From assembly GCF_035083965.1 (NCBI RefSeq), contig NC_089740.1, positions 11,915,552 to 11,979,551 on the forward strand: a DNA stretch of 64,000 bases, written 5' to 3'. Shown here piece after piece: positions 41,101 to 52,327 of the stretch. Numbering within the stretch: the first letter of the stretch is position 1; every line of letters begins with the position of its first letter. The translations under genes were made by a program, and so were the position numbers. Under the pieces are notes generated by a model. That model saw only the letters and a program-made list of their open reading frames with translations, was not told the origin of the DNA and made no database searches. This stretch comes from Branchiostoma lanceolatum. Taxonomy: Eukaryota > Chordata > Leptocardii > Amphioxiformes > Branchiostomatidae.

Positions 41101-44100
41101 ACTGGACAGGATCAGGTCCAGGTTCAGGACCGGACCTGAACCTAAATCTCTGCACCTAAACTTGGACTTGGACCTTATTAAGCTGAACCGGTATCCACCC
41201 CTACCAAATACTATAACTCACCTCAGTACGATGATAACTCCTGGAGTGTGGCCCATTCCGGTCAGGAGAGCTATAAAAGCCGTGAGCACCACAAAATGGA
41301 TGGACTTGGCTGAACAGGCAGACAAACACTGTCCTGGCATGGCGACTACGTCAAGAGGTATGCAGCTGCATCCGCTGAAGTTCTAGCAAATACAGAGAAC
41401 AGATCACTTAGAAACACCAATAAGAATGAGTAATGATCATCATAAACCGATAAGAAGTATTTTTATGGACAAACATGACCGAATATCAGAGATCAAAGAG
41501 CTTTAATGCTCTTTATATTTTTTCTGTGTGAAAGCACGAAAATCGGTATGACAAATGGTGGTTAATGCCGGTAAAGTCTGGTAATGTTTGCAAAAAGTAG
41601 ATATTACCAGACTTGCCCGGCAGTTCCTGAATTGGGAAATTCCGACTTTTGTGCATGCAGTGACATATATTGTATTTCCAATCTCGGACGCCATCTTAAA
41701 TCTATTCACGCGAGAGCACAGTCTGACGAAATTGTGCGAATGGTTGCACGAAAACGAGACTCGATCAGACTGCCAGTCATTACGTCCCCAATGCAGAGTA
41801 GCAACTAATCATCTTTTGTTGTCAATGTTGCTTCAGGGAGAATTTCCTAAAATAGTTACTAAAAAAACTACAAGTGGAGCAACTTAGTAGGCTAAGGTCT
41901 ACCATTCACAGGCCCCTATACTTCCTATTGTAAACATATACGAAACCGGCTGTCAAAAGTCACCTACCTGAAGTTTAGATCATGGAAAACTCACATTGAC
42001 AGCGTAGTCTGACCTCTTAAGTGTTGATCTAATGAGTTTCGCCGATTTTTCACCGGCGCAAAGTGGTTAAATTCTATCAAAACATTGCGAGATGACCTTT
42101 GACCTCCCTACACAGGAACTGAAAACATCCAAACTACACCTATTTCAAAGTGTGCCGGACTCTCCAAACATGGCTGATAAAATAGCCACAGCCCTTACCT
42201 GTCACTTACAGCTCAAAAACGCCAACATTTCCAACAAAGAGGCCTCCTACAGCTACTTTTAACAAGCATATACAAGGCTATTTCTATGAAACTAAAATGG
42301 ACCTTTTGCGCATGACTGTAATCGTGACCTTTGGCCAGTACTTATTGAATCTTCTCCCTACCCCAGGCCCGTATGTCTCCTGGCATCCCGCCATGCACGG
42401 CGAGAAGTACGTCCTCCAGTCCGCACCACAGACGGGGCTGAAGGACGTCTCTGAGCATGCGCAGTGGGCGTTGCAAGAAGAGTTGAGGGTGAGGATGGCG
42501 TCATTCGTAGTGTCATTCGAGAAACTGAAAACAGAGATAACAAGAGTCGGTAAAGATTAGCTGAATGTAATTTTTTACGTTAACACACCTAAAGTATTAT
42601 TAACAAGACTTACTTTTCGTCCAACACTATAAGAGAAATTGGGACTTACCCCAAATTTTCGGTTGACTCCATCAACCCTGTTCACGGAATGAACCCGGCT
42701 ACTGCAACGTGACGTCAGCGACACGTGATCGCAGTAGCGGGTCATACACTGTACGTGCCAGATAACTTGTGTCGTCCCCCGTCTCTGTTCAAGGTAGGTA
42801 TGTGGGCTCTTATGTAGATTGCAATTGGGTTGATGGAGTCAACCGAAAATTTGGGGTAAGTCCCAATTTCTCTTATAGTGTTGGACGAAAAGTTTAGTCT
42901 TGTTAATAATGAACTCTACCAACACAGATGAACTTTCATGCTACACCTAAAGTATTATGAATAATTTCATAACGTTGTCATGGTCTCGTCTTGCTGTAGC
43001 GTTAGTTCTACCCACCTCCAGTAAGGAACCGTCACTCCTGACATCTGTAGACTGTCGCACCCGAAGGCGTAGAGGGAAGAGTACAGGATCAGGGCCATGA
43101 TCTCAACCGTCACGAAAAACTTGATGCAGCCAAGTGTTGTCCATTTAAATCTCTTCACCAGGTATCCACCTAGGAGCAGTCCAAAGGCCGTTCCTGCCAC
43201 GGCCCCCGCACCTGCACCAGGTACAAAAAAATCTTAAGTTTTGTTGTTTGTTTGTTTGTTTGTTGTTGTTTCTTTACTGATTTGAGTTTATTAGGATCCT
43301 CAATTAGCTTAACAGCTACTCTTCCTAAAACTACATGACACACATGAATACCACAGAATTTACATATGTACATAAATGATAAAAGAAGCATAAGGCTGTA
43401 TATATACAATTATACAAAGTTGACAATACTGAACTACTTTACACTTTCAAACCATTCCAGGTGCTGGACATTCTACACAAGAAACGCTTTTTCTGAGCAT
43501 TTGCTTGCTTGTTTGTTTGCTTGCTTGCTTGTTTGTGTCTTTGTTTCTTTGTTTGATGGTTTGTTTGCTTGCTTGCTTACTTGCTCGCTTGTTTGCTTGT
43601 TTGTTTTCAACGTAACGTTACACACTGCAAAAATTATGGAGAAAAAACGTTGCGTGCGAAAGAAGCTGCACTTTGTGTGAAACACGTACTCGCGACAGTC
43701 ATATGAATTTCACATTTTCTGTCGTAGATATGTTGTACGACGAATGGGAAGGAGGCTAATAAGTCCAAATAAGCGCAAACAGTCATAATCACTGCAAGTC
43801 CAGCTAATATTATAGATGACCCTGTATAAGGGCAAATACTTTGACCAACCTTTCGTTGCAACAATATCTACTACAATGGTCTAGAATTAACAAGGTTTCG
43901 CCACAATGAATTCCCTAGGGAATGTGTTCGTGGAATTCCTAGAATATTTCCAAATAGATCTCAGTGCTATACTAACGACGCCGCCCCTGAGGCGTCGCCA
44001 AAAAACAATATCTTACCTACTAAAAAGTTGGCCTGTGAGGCTGTCAGACTATACTGTACTTCCATGAACTTGGCCTGGAAGGAGGCGAGTCCATGCGTGG

Positions 44101-47100
44101 AGCTGAGCTCGCACACCACACAGAACACCACGCCCATGTACACACCGTTCAGAAGTAGGCGCTTCAGGGCAGCTGGAATACCTGAGAAAATGTCGGGGGG
44201 AAAAGTCAGGATGGTTTTGAGTTCCTTAGATTTACTTGTTTTATTTCAAGTTGTTGGCTGTCTACACTTTCAGTAGCGGAACAGAACTATACATTTGTGA
44301 AACAAGATTCTGTAATTTGGTAAAATATTACATATTAAATATGTACTTCGGCCAGCTTTACACTTGTTCTTTTAACTGTAGTAGCACACATCGTAGCTAG
44401 CCTACTTCTCCTGTAGACACTGTTTTAAGAGTGTTAAGAGAAATAAAGTGAAGGCGACTATCGATGTCAGGTGTCTTGCTATGTTTCCTGTAAGTGAGTG
44501 TAAAGCGGACGCAAAGCTGCAGCCTACGAGAGAAGTAGACTACGGTGTCTCGTACGACAATTTCGAAAACAAGTGTAAAGTGGGCCTTAGCCATTTATTC
44601 CCTGCGTGTGTGACCGTACCTCTGATTATTTCTTTCGTTGACAGCTTCTGCTTCGGTTTCCGTGGCGGTTGCTCTACTGCCTTCTTGGATTTCTTGCCCC
44701 GATGTTTCATCTCGTTCGGCATCATGAAGAAGGGGATGCTGACCAGGAAGAAGGCGGCGGAACAGACCAGGAACCCCGCCCACCACGCTCCGACCCACCG
44801 GGGATCCCTTCGAAGAAATGTTTGTAACAACTCATGATCGAGAACTGTGAAGCTCTCTTTTTTCATTAGCAATCTTGAAGAGTTTTATGAAAATGAAACG
44901 ATTCCTTTATTGCTTGGTTACTGTTAGGTTAACACACTATCTTCAATAGATTAAGATGTTTCAGGAACATTACATTCAGTAAATCAGTAGCTATGCAGTA
45001 GATAGGATTAATATAGACACTTTATTAATGACAGTAACATTACAGGATATTTGGAGTTTCTTTTTACACAACCAGGAATCTCACCTGCTGACGTTTTGGT
45101 GTCTGTCAGACACCTTCTTCAGAGCTTGTGACTAGAGTACTGTTTCTCGCCGCTATAAGTAGCCGATGTAGGTGGTGCTTTTGCGGCGAGAACGCAATCC
45201 CAAACGTTGCTGAGCTTGTAATGTTACTTGAATTTCGGAAGTAACATTAAAGTAGTTATAGTATTGACTGCATGCACTACTGTAATGCCCCAGTAACACA
45301 ACTGCCAGTAGCGAAATAGTACTTTACAGCAGCACTACAGTACTGAATGTTTGCCAAGGGCTGTGCTTACCTGGGAGTTATAGTCACTGTAGTGATATCG
45401 ACTGATCCAGTATCCACGTACATGTTCAGTACTAAATGCTTCAGTACTAAATGCTTCAGTACTAAATGCTTCAGTACTAAATGCTTCAGTACTAAATGCT
45501 TCAGTACTAAATGTTTGCTAAGGGCTGTGCTTACCTGGGTGTTATAGTCACTGTAGAGACATCGACGGATCCAGTATCCACGTACATGTTCAGTGCTAAA
45601 TGCTTCAGTACTAAATGTTTTCCAAGGGCTGTTCTTACCTGGGTGTTATAGTCACTGTAGAGACGTCGACTGATCCAGTATCCACGTACATGTTCAGGAA
45701 CACGCCGCTAATGAAGAACCCCGCGACAGGTGCGATCACCAACATGCAGATGCTGATCCCTGCAGAGAGGAAAGAAAATTCCGGTAGATGTTGTATAATA
45801 TGCGGCTTGATTTTAACCAATCTTATAAACTATGTCTACTTTTGTATAACCTTGTCGTACGCGTAAATGCCAGTAGGGGGCGGTCGTGACCCTCCGTACC
45901 TTCCAGTTTGGTAAGCTATTAACAGGTGAGTGGGCTGTACTAAGTACATGGGGGTGTTTGTTAAATCAAACTTGGCCGAAATGTCTTCTTTTTTTTCCAG
46001 CGAGCGCATCAGGCGCGCATGTCTTGTGTTCTTCAAGTACGTACAGATACTCTGGTTCGTCACTTAGCGCCGTCAAGTACTATTATAAGACATGTCGCCA
46101 GGGAGCGCTTTTAGTACATTGCTCTACGGCCAACATCGATCCTCGAGGTAAAAACCACATTGATTTGAAAGTTGATATTAACTTACCGACATAAAGCGCT
46201 GTTGTCGCCGGCGGGAGGTGGTCGTCTAAGAACGGGAATCCGAGCGTGGAGGTGGCGCTTGACCCCATCTTACTGATAGTCCTGGCGATCGTGAACAAGG
46301 CGGTCATACCGCTCATAGCGGCAACCTGGTCATCTGTACAGCCATCAGACTCACTGCGCAGACTCTCGTTCCCAGCGTGGCACACGCCACTGTCGGTGAC
46401 GTTACCGCCACCGCTGTCGTCATAACGGTAAGGTTCCATCAGGAAATGGGGCAAGGCCGCCATGAAAGTGGAAACGGACAGGACGACAGCGGAGATCCCG
46501 ATTATTCTCGGGCGGTTGCCATGACTACCGAAGTAGGTGACGAGGAGCAGTGACGTGATCTTCCCGATTTCTCCGATGCTGAGGATCTGTCCCATCGAGG
46601 CGCTACTCATCTGGAAACGCCGCTGGATGTTTGTGACGGAGCCGGCAAATACCCCGTTATGTATGCCCTGTAATGTGACGCAGCAAGCATGGGGTTAAAG
46701 ATTGAACAGCATAACACAAGTAGTCTCCAAGCAGACCTAACGGTTGCAAAGACCGTATTCAACTGGCAGACAGAATTTTTTTAGGTTGCCATACAAGCTT
46801 TCTCTGCCAGTTGGATTCGGTCTTCTAACAACCATTAGATCTGCTTGGAGATTAAACACAAGAAGATATAAATGGATCATCATTATCTCCTTGAAAAATG
46901 GAGATTTTTTCATGGAGATATTGTTTTGAGTGTGTTTGCGTGTGTGTTTGCGTGCGTGTTTGTGTGTGTGTCCGGACGCTTGTAGTCAGCATAACTGAAG
47001 AATGTCTGGATGGATTGTAAGGATATTTAGTACATGTATGTGGTTAGGTATTGGGAGAACAAAGGTCAAGGTCGATTTTGGGCCCACTGGTATGTGACAC

Positions 47101-48123
47101 TGGAACTGCATTGGCGTTTTTGTCTGGAATTTCATACTTGTGGCATTTGGAAGTTATGTGACAGTGGACATAGTTGAATATAAATCATGCAAGTGTGGGC
47201 CTAATTTGCATAATATATATTTCATGGAGATTTGAGGTATCCAAACTCTTGTTATTATTTAGAACGTTGTTTGGTCTTTCCAAAAAATGATAAGATTCAA
47301 TGTCCCCAAGCGCTTTTCTTCAGTGTAGCTGGCAAAAACACGTGTAGTTCGTGCAGCAGTCGTAATGTGGCCTATTTCATCCACTATAGATTGGAGGTTG
47401 GCAGTGAATCTGTTCTTGTACCAATGCACATTTCCGTTTATATTCTGTTTTGCTTAGCTAGGATTCTGCAGTCACAAACGAGGTACTAAAAGGACATGAG
47501 ACAAAACAACAACATCCAAGCAGACTCTTCTGATCTTGTTAGATTTTAGGACATGTTTTATCCCATACCCCAATTCAGCCAGAAAAGGCTGCAATGGTAT
47601 GTGTATGCACTTGTTTGCAAATAAAACCAGTCATTATTATTATTATCACGAGATAGTTATGGTAGTCGATAAGTGTACTGAATTACTATTCTCCAAGCAG
47701 AGGTTTCGGTCGAGTGTGGTAGTAGTGGCCGGGTTTTTTTACTGCCCCACTCGACCGAAACCTCTGCTTGGAGAATACTGAATTACACTAAATTACTGTA
47801 TCATGAAATAGCGTTTTATGCCAGTTAACATATATAATAATTGTCCGGTTCTTGGTGGCAAATGTGAGAATGTTGGCACATCGGCAAGCAAATCCGCAGG
47901 GTGTTTTTGGCACACCTTTGGCAAACGTGTGCTATCTATAAAAACTACTCACCTCTGCAAACTTCAGCAGACAGAGAAATGCCATGAACCCCCGCACGTC
48001 TCTGATGCGCATGACCTTACACCTTCGCTGATCGTCTGCAAATTCTTTTTCCGACCTGGAGTCATGGCGGTAACCGTCTGACATCATCGGAGCATTCTCT
48101 TTGCTATCCCCGTTTAGATCCAT
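38153..48123 (-). CDS. Organic anion transporting polypeptide (SLCO/OATP family), 687 aa, 11 coding exons
   Basis: Twelve-TM solute carrier that would import amphipathic organic anions across the plasma membrane. Exons: 47953-48123, 46187-46667, 45639-45759, 44620-44807, 44017-44181, 43016-43211, 42362-42524, 41222-41382, 39553-39617, 38933-39073, 38153-38364; 2064 bases, all phases agree. Exon 4 carries the family signature DPRWVGAWWAGFL exactly. Exon 2 has ERRF-like IQRRFQMSSASMGQ and GSSATSTLGFPFLDD. Exon 7 encodes a Kazal-like loop (CNAHCACSETSFSPVCGADW, TYFSPCMAGC). Exon 10 has PAPIYFGVAIDNACLLWQ. Length is normal for the family. The ATG at 48123 lies 2 bases after an acceptor, so an upstream non-coding exon must exist. 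The subfamily is not assigned. Confidence 0.93.
40083..40154 (-). tRNA. Initiator tRNA-Met (CAT)
   Basis: 72 bases, starting AGCAGCGTGGCGCAGCGG on the minus strand. All four arms fold. The acceptor stem is AGCAGCG/CGCTGCT with the initiator-type A1:T72 pair. The anticodon CAT is at 40120-40122 and the B box is GGATCGAAACC. The body is close to the vertebrate initiator tRNA. There is no intron and no encoded CCA, and a T5 Pol III terminator follows three bases later (40076-40080). It sits in the SLCO intron between exons 8 and 9, on the same strand as the host gene. Confidence 0.97.
40590..40740 (-). mobile_element. tRNA-derived SINE
   Basis: On the minus strand a tRNA-like head (cgtaacggcagggtgttcg...gaggtcccgaattcgaatcc) is followed by gttgtgcccttgggaaagac acttaacacg. 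It has the same composition as 49085-49335. Confidence 0.72.
42362..42524 (-). other. SLCO exon 7: Kazal-type extracellular loop 5
   Basis: Reads FSNDTTNDAILTLNSSCNAH, then CACSETSFSPVCGADWRTYF and SPCMAGCQETYGP, and joins exon 8 (NFSGCSCIPLDV). The Cys pattern C-x3-C-x-C...PVC-G...SPC-x3-C is the Kazal-like loop between TM9 and TM10 that marks OATPs. Several N-x-S/T sites precede it. Confidence 0.93.
42596..42910. mobile_element. Fold-back DNA element, arms about 85 bases
   Basis: Left arm attattaacaagact...ccaacactataagagaaat tgggacttaccccaaatttt cggttgactccatcaacc; right arm is its reverse complement. The centre is 42690-42825. A further direct repeat (acacctaaagtattat) lies at about 42585-42600 and 42943-42958. 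It lies between SLCO exons 6 and 7. Confidence 0.88.
43498..43605. repeat. (TTTGCTTGC)n low-complexity repeat
   Basis: Alternating ttgcttgcttgtttg units in an SLCO intron. The Cys-Leu-Phe frame across it is an artefact. A shorter (TTTG)n run lies at about 43243-43266, and a similar one at 22110-22142 in the GPCR. Confidence 0.9.
44350..44586. mobile_element. PIF/Harbinger-like MITE, diverged copy
   Basis: Termini GGCCAGCTTTACACTTGTT and AACAAGTGTAAAGTGGGCC. The interior shares cacatcgtagct and gagtgtaaagcggacg with the element at 55299-55605. It ends 34 bases downstream of SLCO exon 4. Confidence 0.75.
45050..45200. repeat. Repeat with hammerhead-like core
   Basis: The minus strand 45122-45090 reads CTGAAGA, a hairpin GGTGTC...GACACC, then AAAACGTC. 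It is flanked by cacaaccaggaatctcacct, similar to the start of the 18497 element. Confidence 0.55.
45349..45638 (-). pseudogene. Two tandem partial copies of SLCO exon 3 with donor sites, plus 15-base repeats
   Basis: The 3' end of exon 3 and its donor (plus strand: cttacctgggtgttatagtc actgtag...ccagtatccacgtacatgtt) occurs at 45368-45433, 45531-45592 and the real exon 45639-45696. Between copies, ttcagtactaaatgc repeats six times (about 45427-45515). The copies have donors but no acceptor. Confidence 0.8.
46721..46854. mobile_element. MITE with 8-bp target duplication
   Basis: Termini TAGTCTCCAAGCAGA...TCTGCTTGGAGATTA, inner inverted arms gaccgtattcaactggcaga / tctgccagttggattcggtc. Flanked by aacacaag on both sides. 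It lies in SLCO intron 1. Confidence 0.85.
47687..47777. mobile_element. MITE, 91 bp, with perfect 9-bp target duplication
   Basis: Almost all arm: TATTCTCCAAGCAGAGGTTT cggtcgagtg and its reverse complement. Flanked by ctgaattac at 47678-47686 and 47778-47786. The CTCCAAGCAGA terminus is shared with 46721. Confidence 0.93.
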
Positions 48124-49084
48124 CCTGTTTAGTATGAATGAACTATTGCTCAACAATCGCACATGGCACAAGGTATGTCATTAAATCAACAATACTACAA
48201 GGTTAATCTATCCTGCAATTCTAACTACAAAATATTATATAACAGTATATGGATTACAATAAAGCTATGTGTGGATAATTTTGTCTCGCTTTTGGAATGA
48301 TGCATAAAGAAATTGACCTATGTTTGTGGGTGTAGGAGCTGGACGTGATGACAACAACACATAGAAAATATCGTCATTTATAGAAAAAGATACACCAAGA
48401 TGAATTATAACTATCAAAGATATGGTCTTACACGCGACGTGTTTAAAATTCACTCTCTTTTTGTCAAGAACTAGGCTACTAGGTTCAGCTAGAGATGTTA
48501 TATAAGACTTTGGCGCCAGTGAGTTTACTTGTCAACATCTTGTAGTCGATGTAAACAATGACCAATCTATGTGTAAAGAATAACCCATCTATACGGTAAA
48601 TACCCATATCAGGATTTATTTTTGTAACCGCTGTCAACTTTCATACTTCTGAAGATATTAAACGTGGTAGAAAGGGCACTAGAAAGACTATGACTGTAAA
48701 TTCGGACAGTATGTATTAACTTCTTAGGCGACTAAATTATTGCCATATTTTGTCCACCGTTACATGATGACATATTTAATGAATATAGATTATATCAGCG
48801 ATTAACAGAGACAGCATCCTCCCATAACTTTGGACCGGGATCAGGGAATATTCTGATTACATCACGCCTGACGTCTGTTTCTACTTTGTGAATCGTGGTA
48901 TCTTGCTGACTTTGGAAGTTATGGAGAATATTGTTCCATCCGATATTAGGTGAAAGGTTGTCTACATGTCAAACCCTCACACAGTTTGGTTGGCAGACAA
49001 GCCGGCCTTGTGATCCACTCAGTACCGGTGCAGGTCAGGTTTAGACAAGATAAATAGGAAAGAATAAACGTAAAGTTAGTAACA

Positions 49085-49335
49085 TGCCATTTTGAGTCCA
49101 TAGGGGCAGTTGGTTGTTATCCACTGTGTCTAGGGCACGGTATTGGATGGTGGAGCAAATTCCTATCCCTCGACCACCTTTTATAATCAATTACTCCCCC
49201 AACCGAAGTCAGGTACCCATTGTTACTCCTAGATGGAGAGAGGAAGCCGTGCTAACATCGGTGGCATGTCAGGGGATTCGAACCTGGGACCTCTAGGTTC
49301 TGGGCCAAACACCCTAACCATTACATGAACACAAT
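49085..49335 (-). mobile_element. tRNA-derived SINE, most complete copy
   Basis: The minus strand begins with a tRNA-like head (tggttagggtgtttggcc, B box GGTTCGAATCC), continues through tgacttcggttgggggagta and ends in ggataacaaccaactgcccc. It sits upstream of the SLCO coding exons. Confidence 0.78.
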
Positions 49336-50268
49336 GCTACTACTTATTCGACAAGATAGCTTCGCATAAACAGTGATATCCTAAATATGTCCAGTGGAAC
49401 TCAGACTGTTGTCAGCGTCTTCACAGGTGAACTCATTTGTGTCCGGGGCCAACACAGCCCAGCTCCTCGGCTCCAGGGACAACATGCCCCCGAGGAAACT
49501 CAGCACATTTTACCGGTAACATTTGCTTCAGCGGCGTCTATACAGATAGTACTACTAGACGGTAAATTTACGCAAAACTTAACCTATTACCCTAGACTCC
49601 ATTAGCTTGTTAATGATTGTTTATTGCCCTTTTGGCCTCCTACCTGAAGAGCCAAAGTCCACAACCATCATCATAACAACAACTTAGCATGTAACAAATT
49701 TTCCTGAAGTTTAATGTTACACCAAAGATTACTATACTATGAACGAATATAATGTTTTTGTACAATATACATCACCCAGATCTCTCTGTAAAGTTATGTC
49801 AGTATTACCGTAATGCTAAAATGCATCAACGCACAATAAATATAACGGTCTTTAAAACTTGAAGAAGGTTCCCTTCTGTGATCATTGTCATTTCTCTACT
49901 CAAGGATTAGACAAGAGTTGAAAGCAATGTCTAGTAAGGATCTTTAGCTATGGGATAAACTTACAACAGACGATATATTTAAGATAAACATATTCAAGCT
50001 GTGCACAATCTTGGTGACATGTAGAAGATTTCAACCACTAATGAGTCACACCAAGGTGACAAAAACTGAGCTCCAGCGTACGTTTGATACAATCATTTTA
50101 ATATCCGGTTTATTCTACACGTTCTAGACAGTTAACCGCGACTGTAGTGATATGAAGTTGTGTTCTCAATGAAAATGAAATAAAAACATTACTAGTAGAT
50201 GACTACTGCAGTCTGTATAATGTTTTAACCCGCTCGTGCTGAACTTAAACATACCTAAACGTACTTAC

Positions 50269-50480
50269 ATCAAACGGTATGTACCTGCTAGGTATTCGAT
50301 GAGACGACAAGGTCAGTATGTCAACGTTCTTCTCAATTTGAAAATCCACACAGACAAAACGGAGATCTGGACGAAGGAAAGTTGAGGACACGAATACAGC
50401 GCTACCTTTCCTGACACAGACTTGGACTTCAGAAAAAGAAAACTTACGATCGTTGACACCAGCGATACCACTGTAACGCA
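50269..50480 (-). promoter_or_regulatory. Candidate 5' non-coding exon of the SLCO gene
   Basis: A strong donor (TTTGAT|GTAAGT at 50269) on the minus strand follows a GC-richer segment near acgcatgcgcgcgg (about 50483-50500). Since the first coding exon begins one base before its ATG, an upstream exon is required; this is the best candidate I see. Its 5' end is not determined. Confidence 0.35.
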
Positions 50481-50499
50481 TATACGCATGCGCGCGGAA

Positions 50500-52327
50500 A
50501 GGTTGTTTACGATTTGAGGGTAAGCGTCACCTGTGTAGACTTCAAGTACCTTGCTCTTGACCGGATGTTATGAACAACATGTTATCTAAATTGTCCTCAC
50601 GTCTAGCACAACATATGTACCATAACGCTTTATAAACTTACCTCAAAAGGCACCCGCATACACATGTTTGGAAAATAGTTCTTTTAACAGGAGTGGTGGA
50701 TGTTTATAAATATGATTATAAACATATGCTATGTTATATATATTATAAATATGATGCTGTGGTTTTTTCAATCTTGTCAATAACTTCGAGTTAGAATTCT
50801 TTTATTTCCCTAAAAAATCCTTAGTTCTTGTAACTTTTCAATAGACACTTGTTTTAATGGTTTGTTCCCTGCTTTTCCCTTTCCTGGTATCTCTGTGTCG
50901 AAGTATGTCCTCAAATGACCTCACCTTTTCATTGAAGCCATATGTACAGTAGAGTTTCTCATTAATCGTTAAATGGAATTCTGTTGTTCAGCCTTGTGAC
51001 CTCGGGAGGTTGATAACATTGTTTACTATCTGATACACGGTTACTCTGAAACAGGTTGTTACCCTTTAGGTCGAGTCATATCCTGTAAGACGAAAGATAT
51101 TGCCAACAAACTTTGCGCGGCAACTAGTAAGGTGTGTAGCCCAGTGATGAGTGACTGTGCATCTGGACCAAGATGTTGGGAGTTCGAATCCCGGCAGTGT
51201 CGCTCACCTAACATTCACACTACTGGAAAGAGTCGTAGTCCTCAGGACGGGACGAAAAGCCGTGGTCCATCATGAGTTCATTGTACTTGTCGGAAAGAAC
51301 TATGTGAATTTCATTTATAGCGGACCTGGAAATATTGTACATAGCGTCTGTCTTCTCTGTCACAACCAGTGAAAGAGTAGCTCAACTGTTAATTCGAGAT
51401 CACTTTAACGTAGCTTTGTACAACGTATGCGATTCATGCTTTATTCGTCCGATGTACAAGAGGCAGTTGACATTTGTCGATTGGTGCATGTTTCGTATTT
51501 TGGTCCACCAGTTAGTGAACAGTAGTAAAATAGCTTACACGATAGGTTTCTAGTGCCTTTCTATATCCAATTCTATACGTACTAACTGCAATTACCATTT
51601 CTCCCCCCCCTGTGAATAAAACGTACTGACTGCAATTACCATCTCCCCCCCCCCCCGTGAATAAAGAAAAATGAAGGAAAATTGATGACACTAGCTGTAA
51701 CTGTAGGTATAGAAGTTTTCTAATTTGTGCAGATTCAATTTTATTCAAGATTGGCACTATCGTCACTACGCCACCAGGTAATATAAGGTTATGACCAAAA
51801 TTTCTTAACGGTATATTTTTATGAAACTACATTTGGGCGGCCGCGGAGCAATTAACTACACAACAATTTATGTTCTACACCCTGGTATATGTAATATGAT
51901 AGGGATAAGGCTATATCTGTGTCGTTACATGGATCGCTGCATGTTTGTAGGTGACGCGACCTTTAGCCACTTTTTCTCTCAATGATGTATCCCGGAATAT
52001 GTCATTCAATCATGTGCCGCTGCATGTTTTCGAATGAGGCAAAATCTTGAATGTAGCTGTATTCTTCAATGGGCTATATACCATCGTGTGCCACGGAATA
52101 TATTGCCACAGCCGCTGACTGCATTATCTTTATACTCCTTTTAGGCTCTCATTTGCTATTAGAGTGTACTTGCCGAGTCCCGGATCCTTTGGTTTTCCTT
52201 TTTCTACTGGAACACTCTGATTCCGTTATACTTACACCCGAGTGGTGACTGTGAAGAAAACACCAAAACAGGCATGAGCCCCTGAGGCGTCGCCAATAAG
52301 ATGGCCATCTCGGCAGTAGAGCCGTGA
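50500..52327. other. Intergenic region upstream of SLCO and downstream of the 132-aa gene
   Basis: It holds one SINE (51128-51290) and two C-rich runs near 51605 and 51645 inside a short duplicated phrase (actgcaattaccat..cccc). I see no gene. Confidence 0.5.
51128..51290 (+). mobile_element. tRNA-derived SINE (different family)
   Basis: The plus-strand head gtgtgtagcccagtgatgag has B box GAGTTCGAATCCC, followed by a conserved-looking core (cctcaggacgggacgaaaag ccgtggtcc), a body motif seen in several metazoan tRNA SINEs. Confidence 0.7.

Noticed and set aside
41588-41887. 99-codon plus-strand frame
   Set aside because: No domain and overlaps intronic sequence of the SLCO gene; coding-like features absent.
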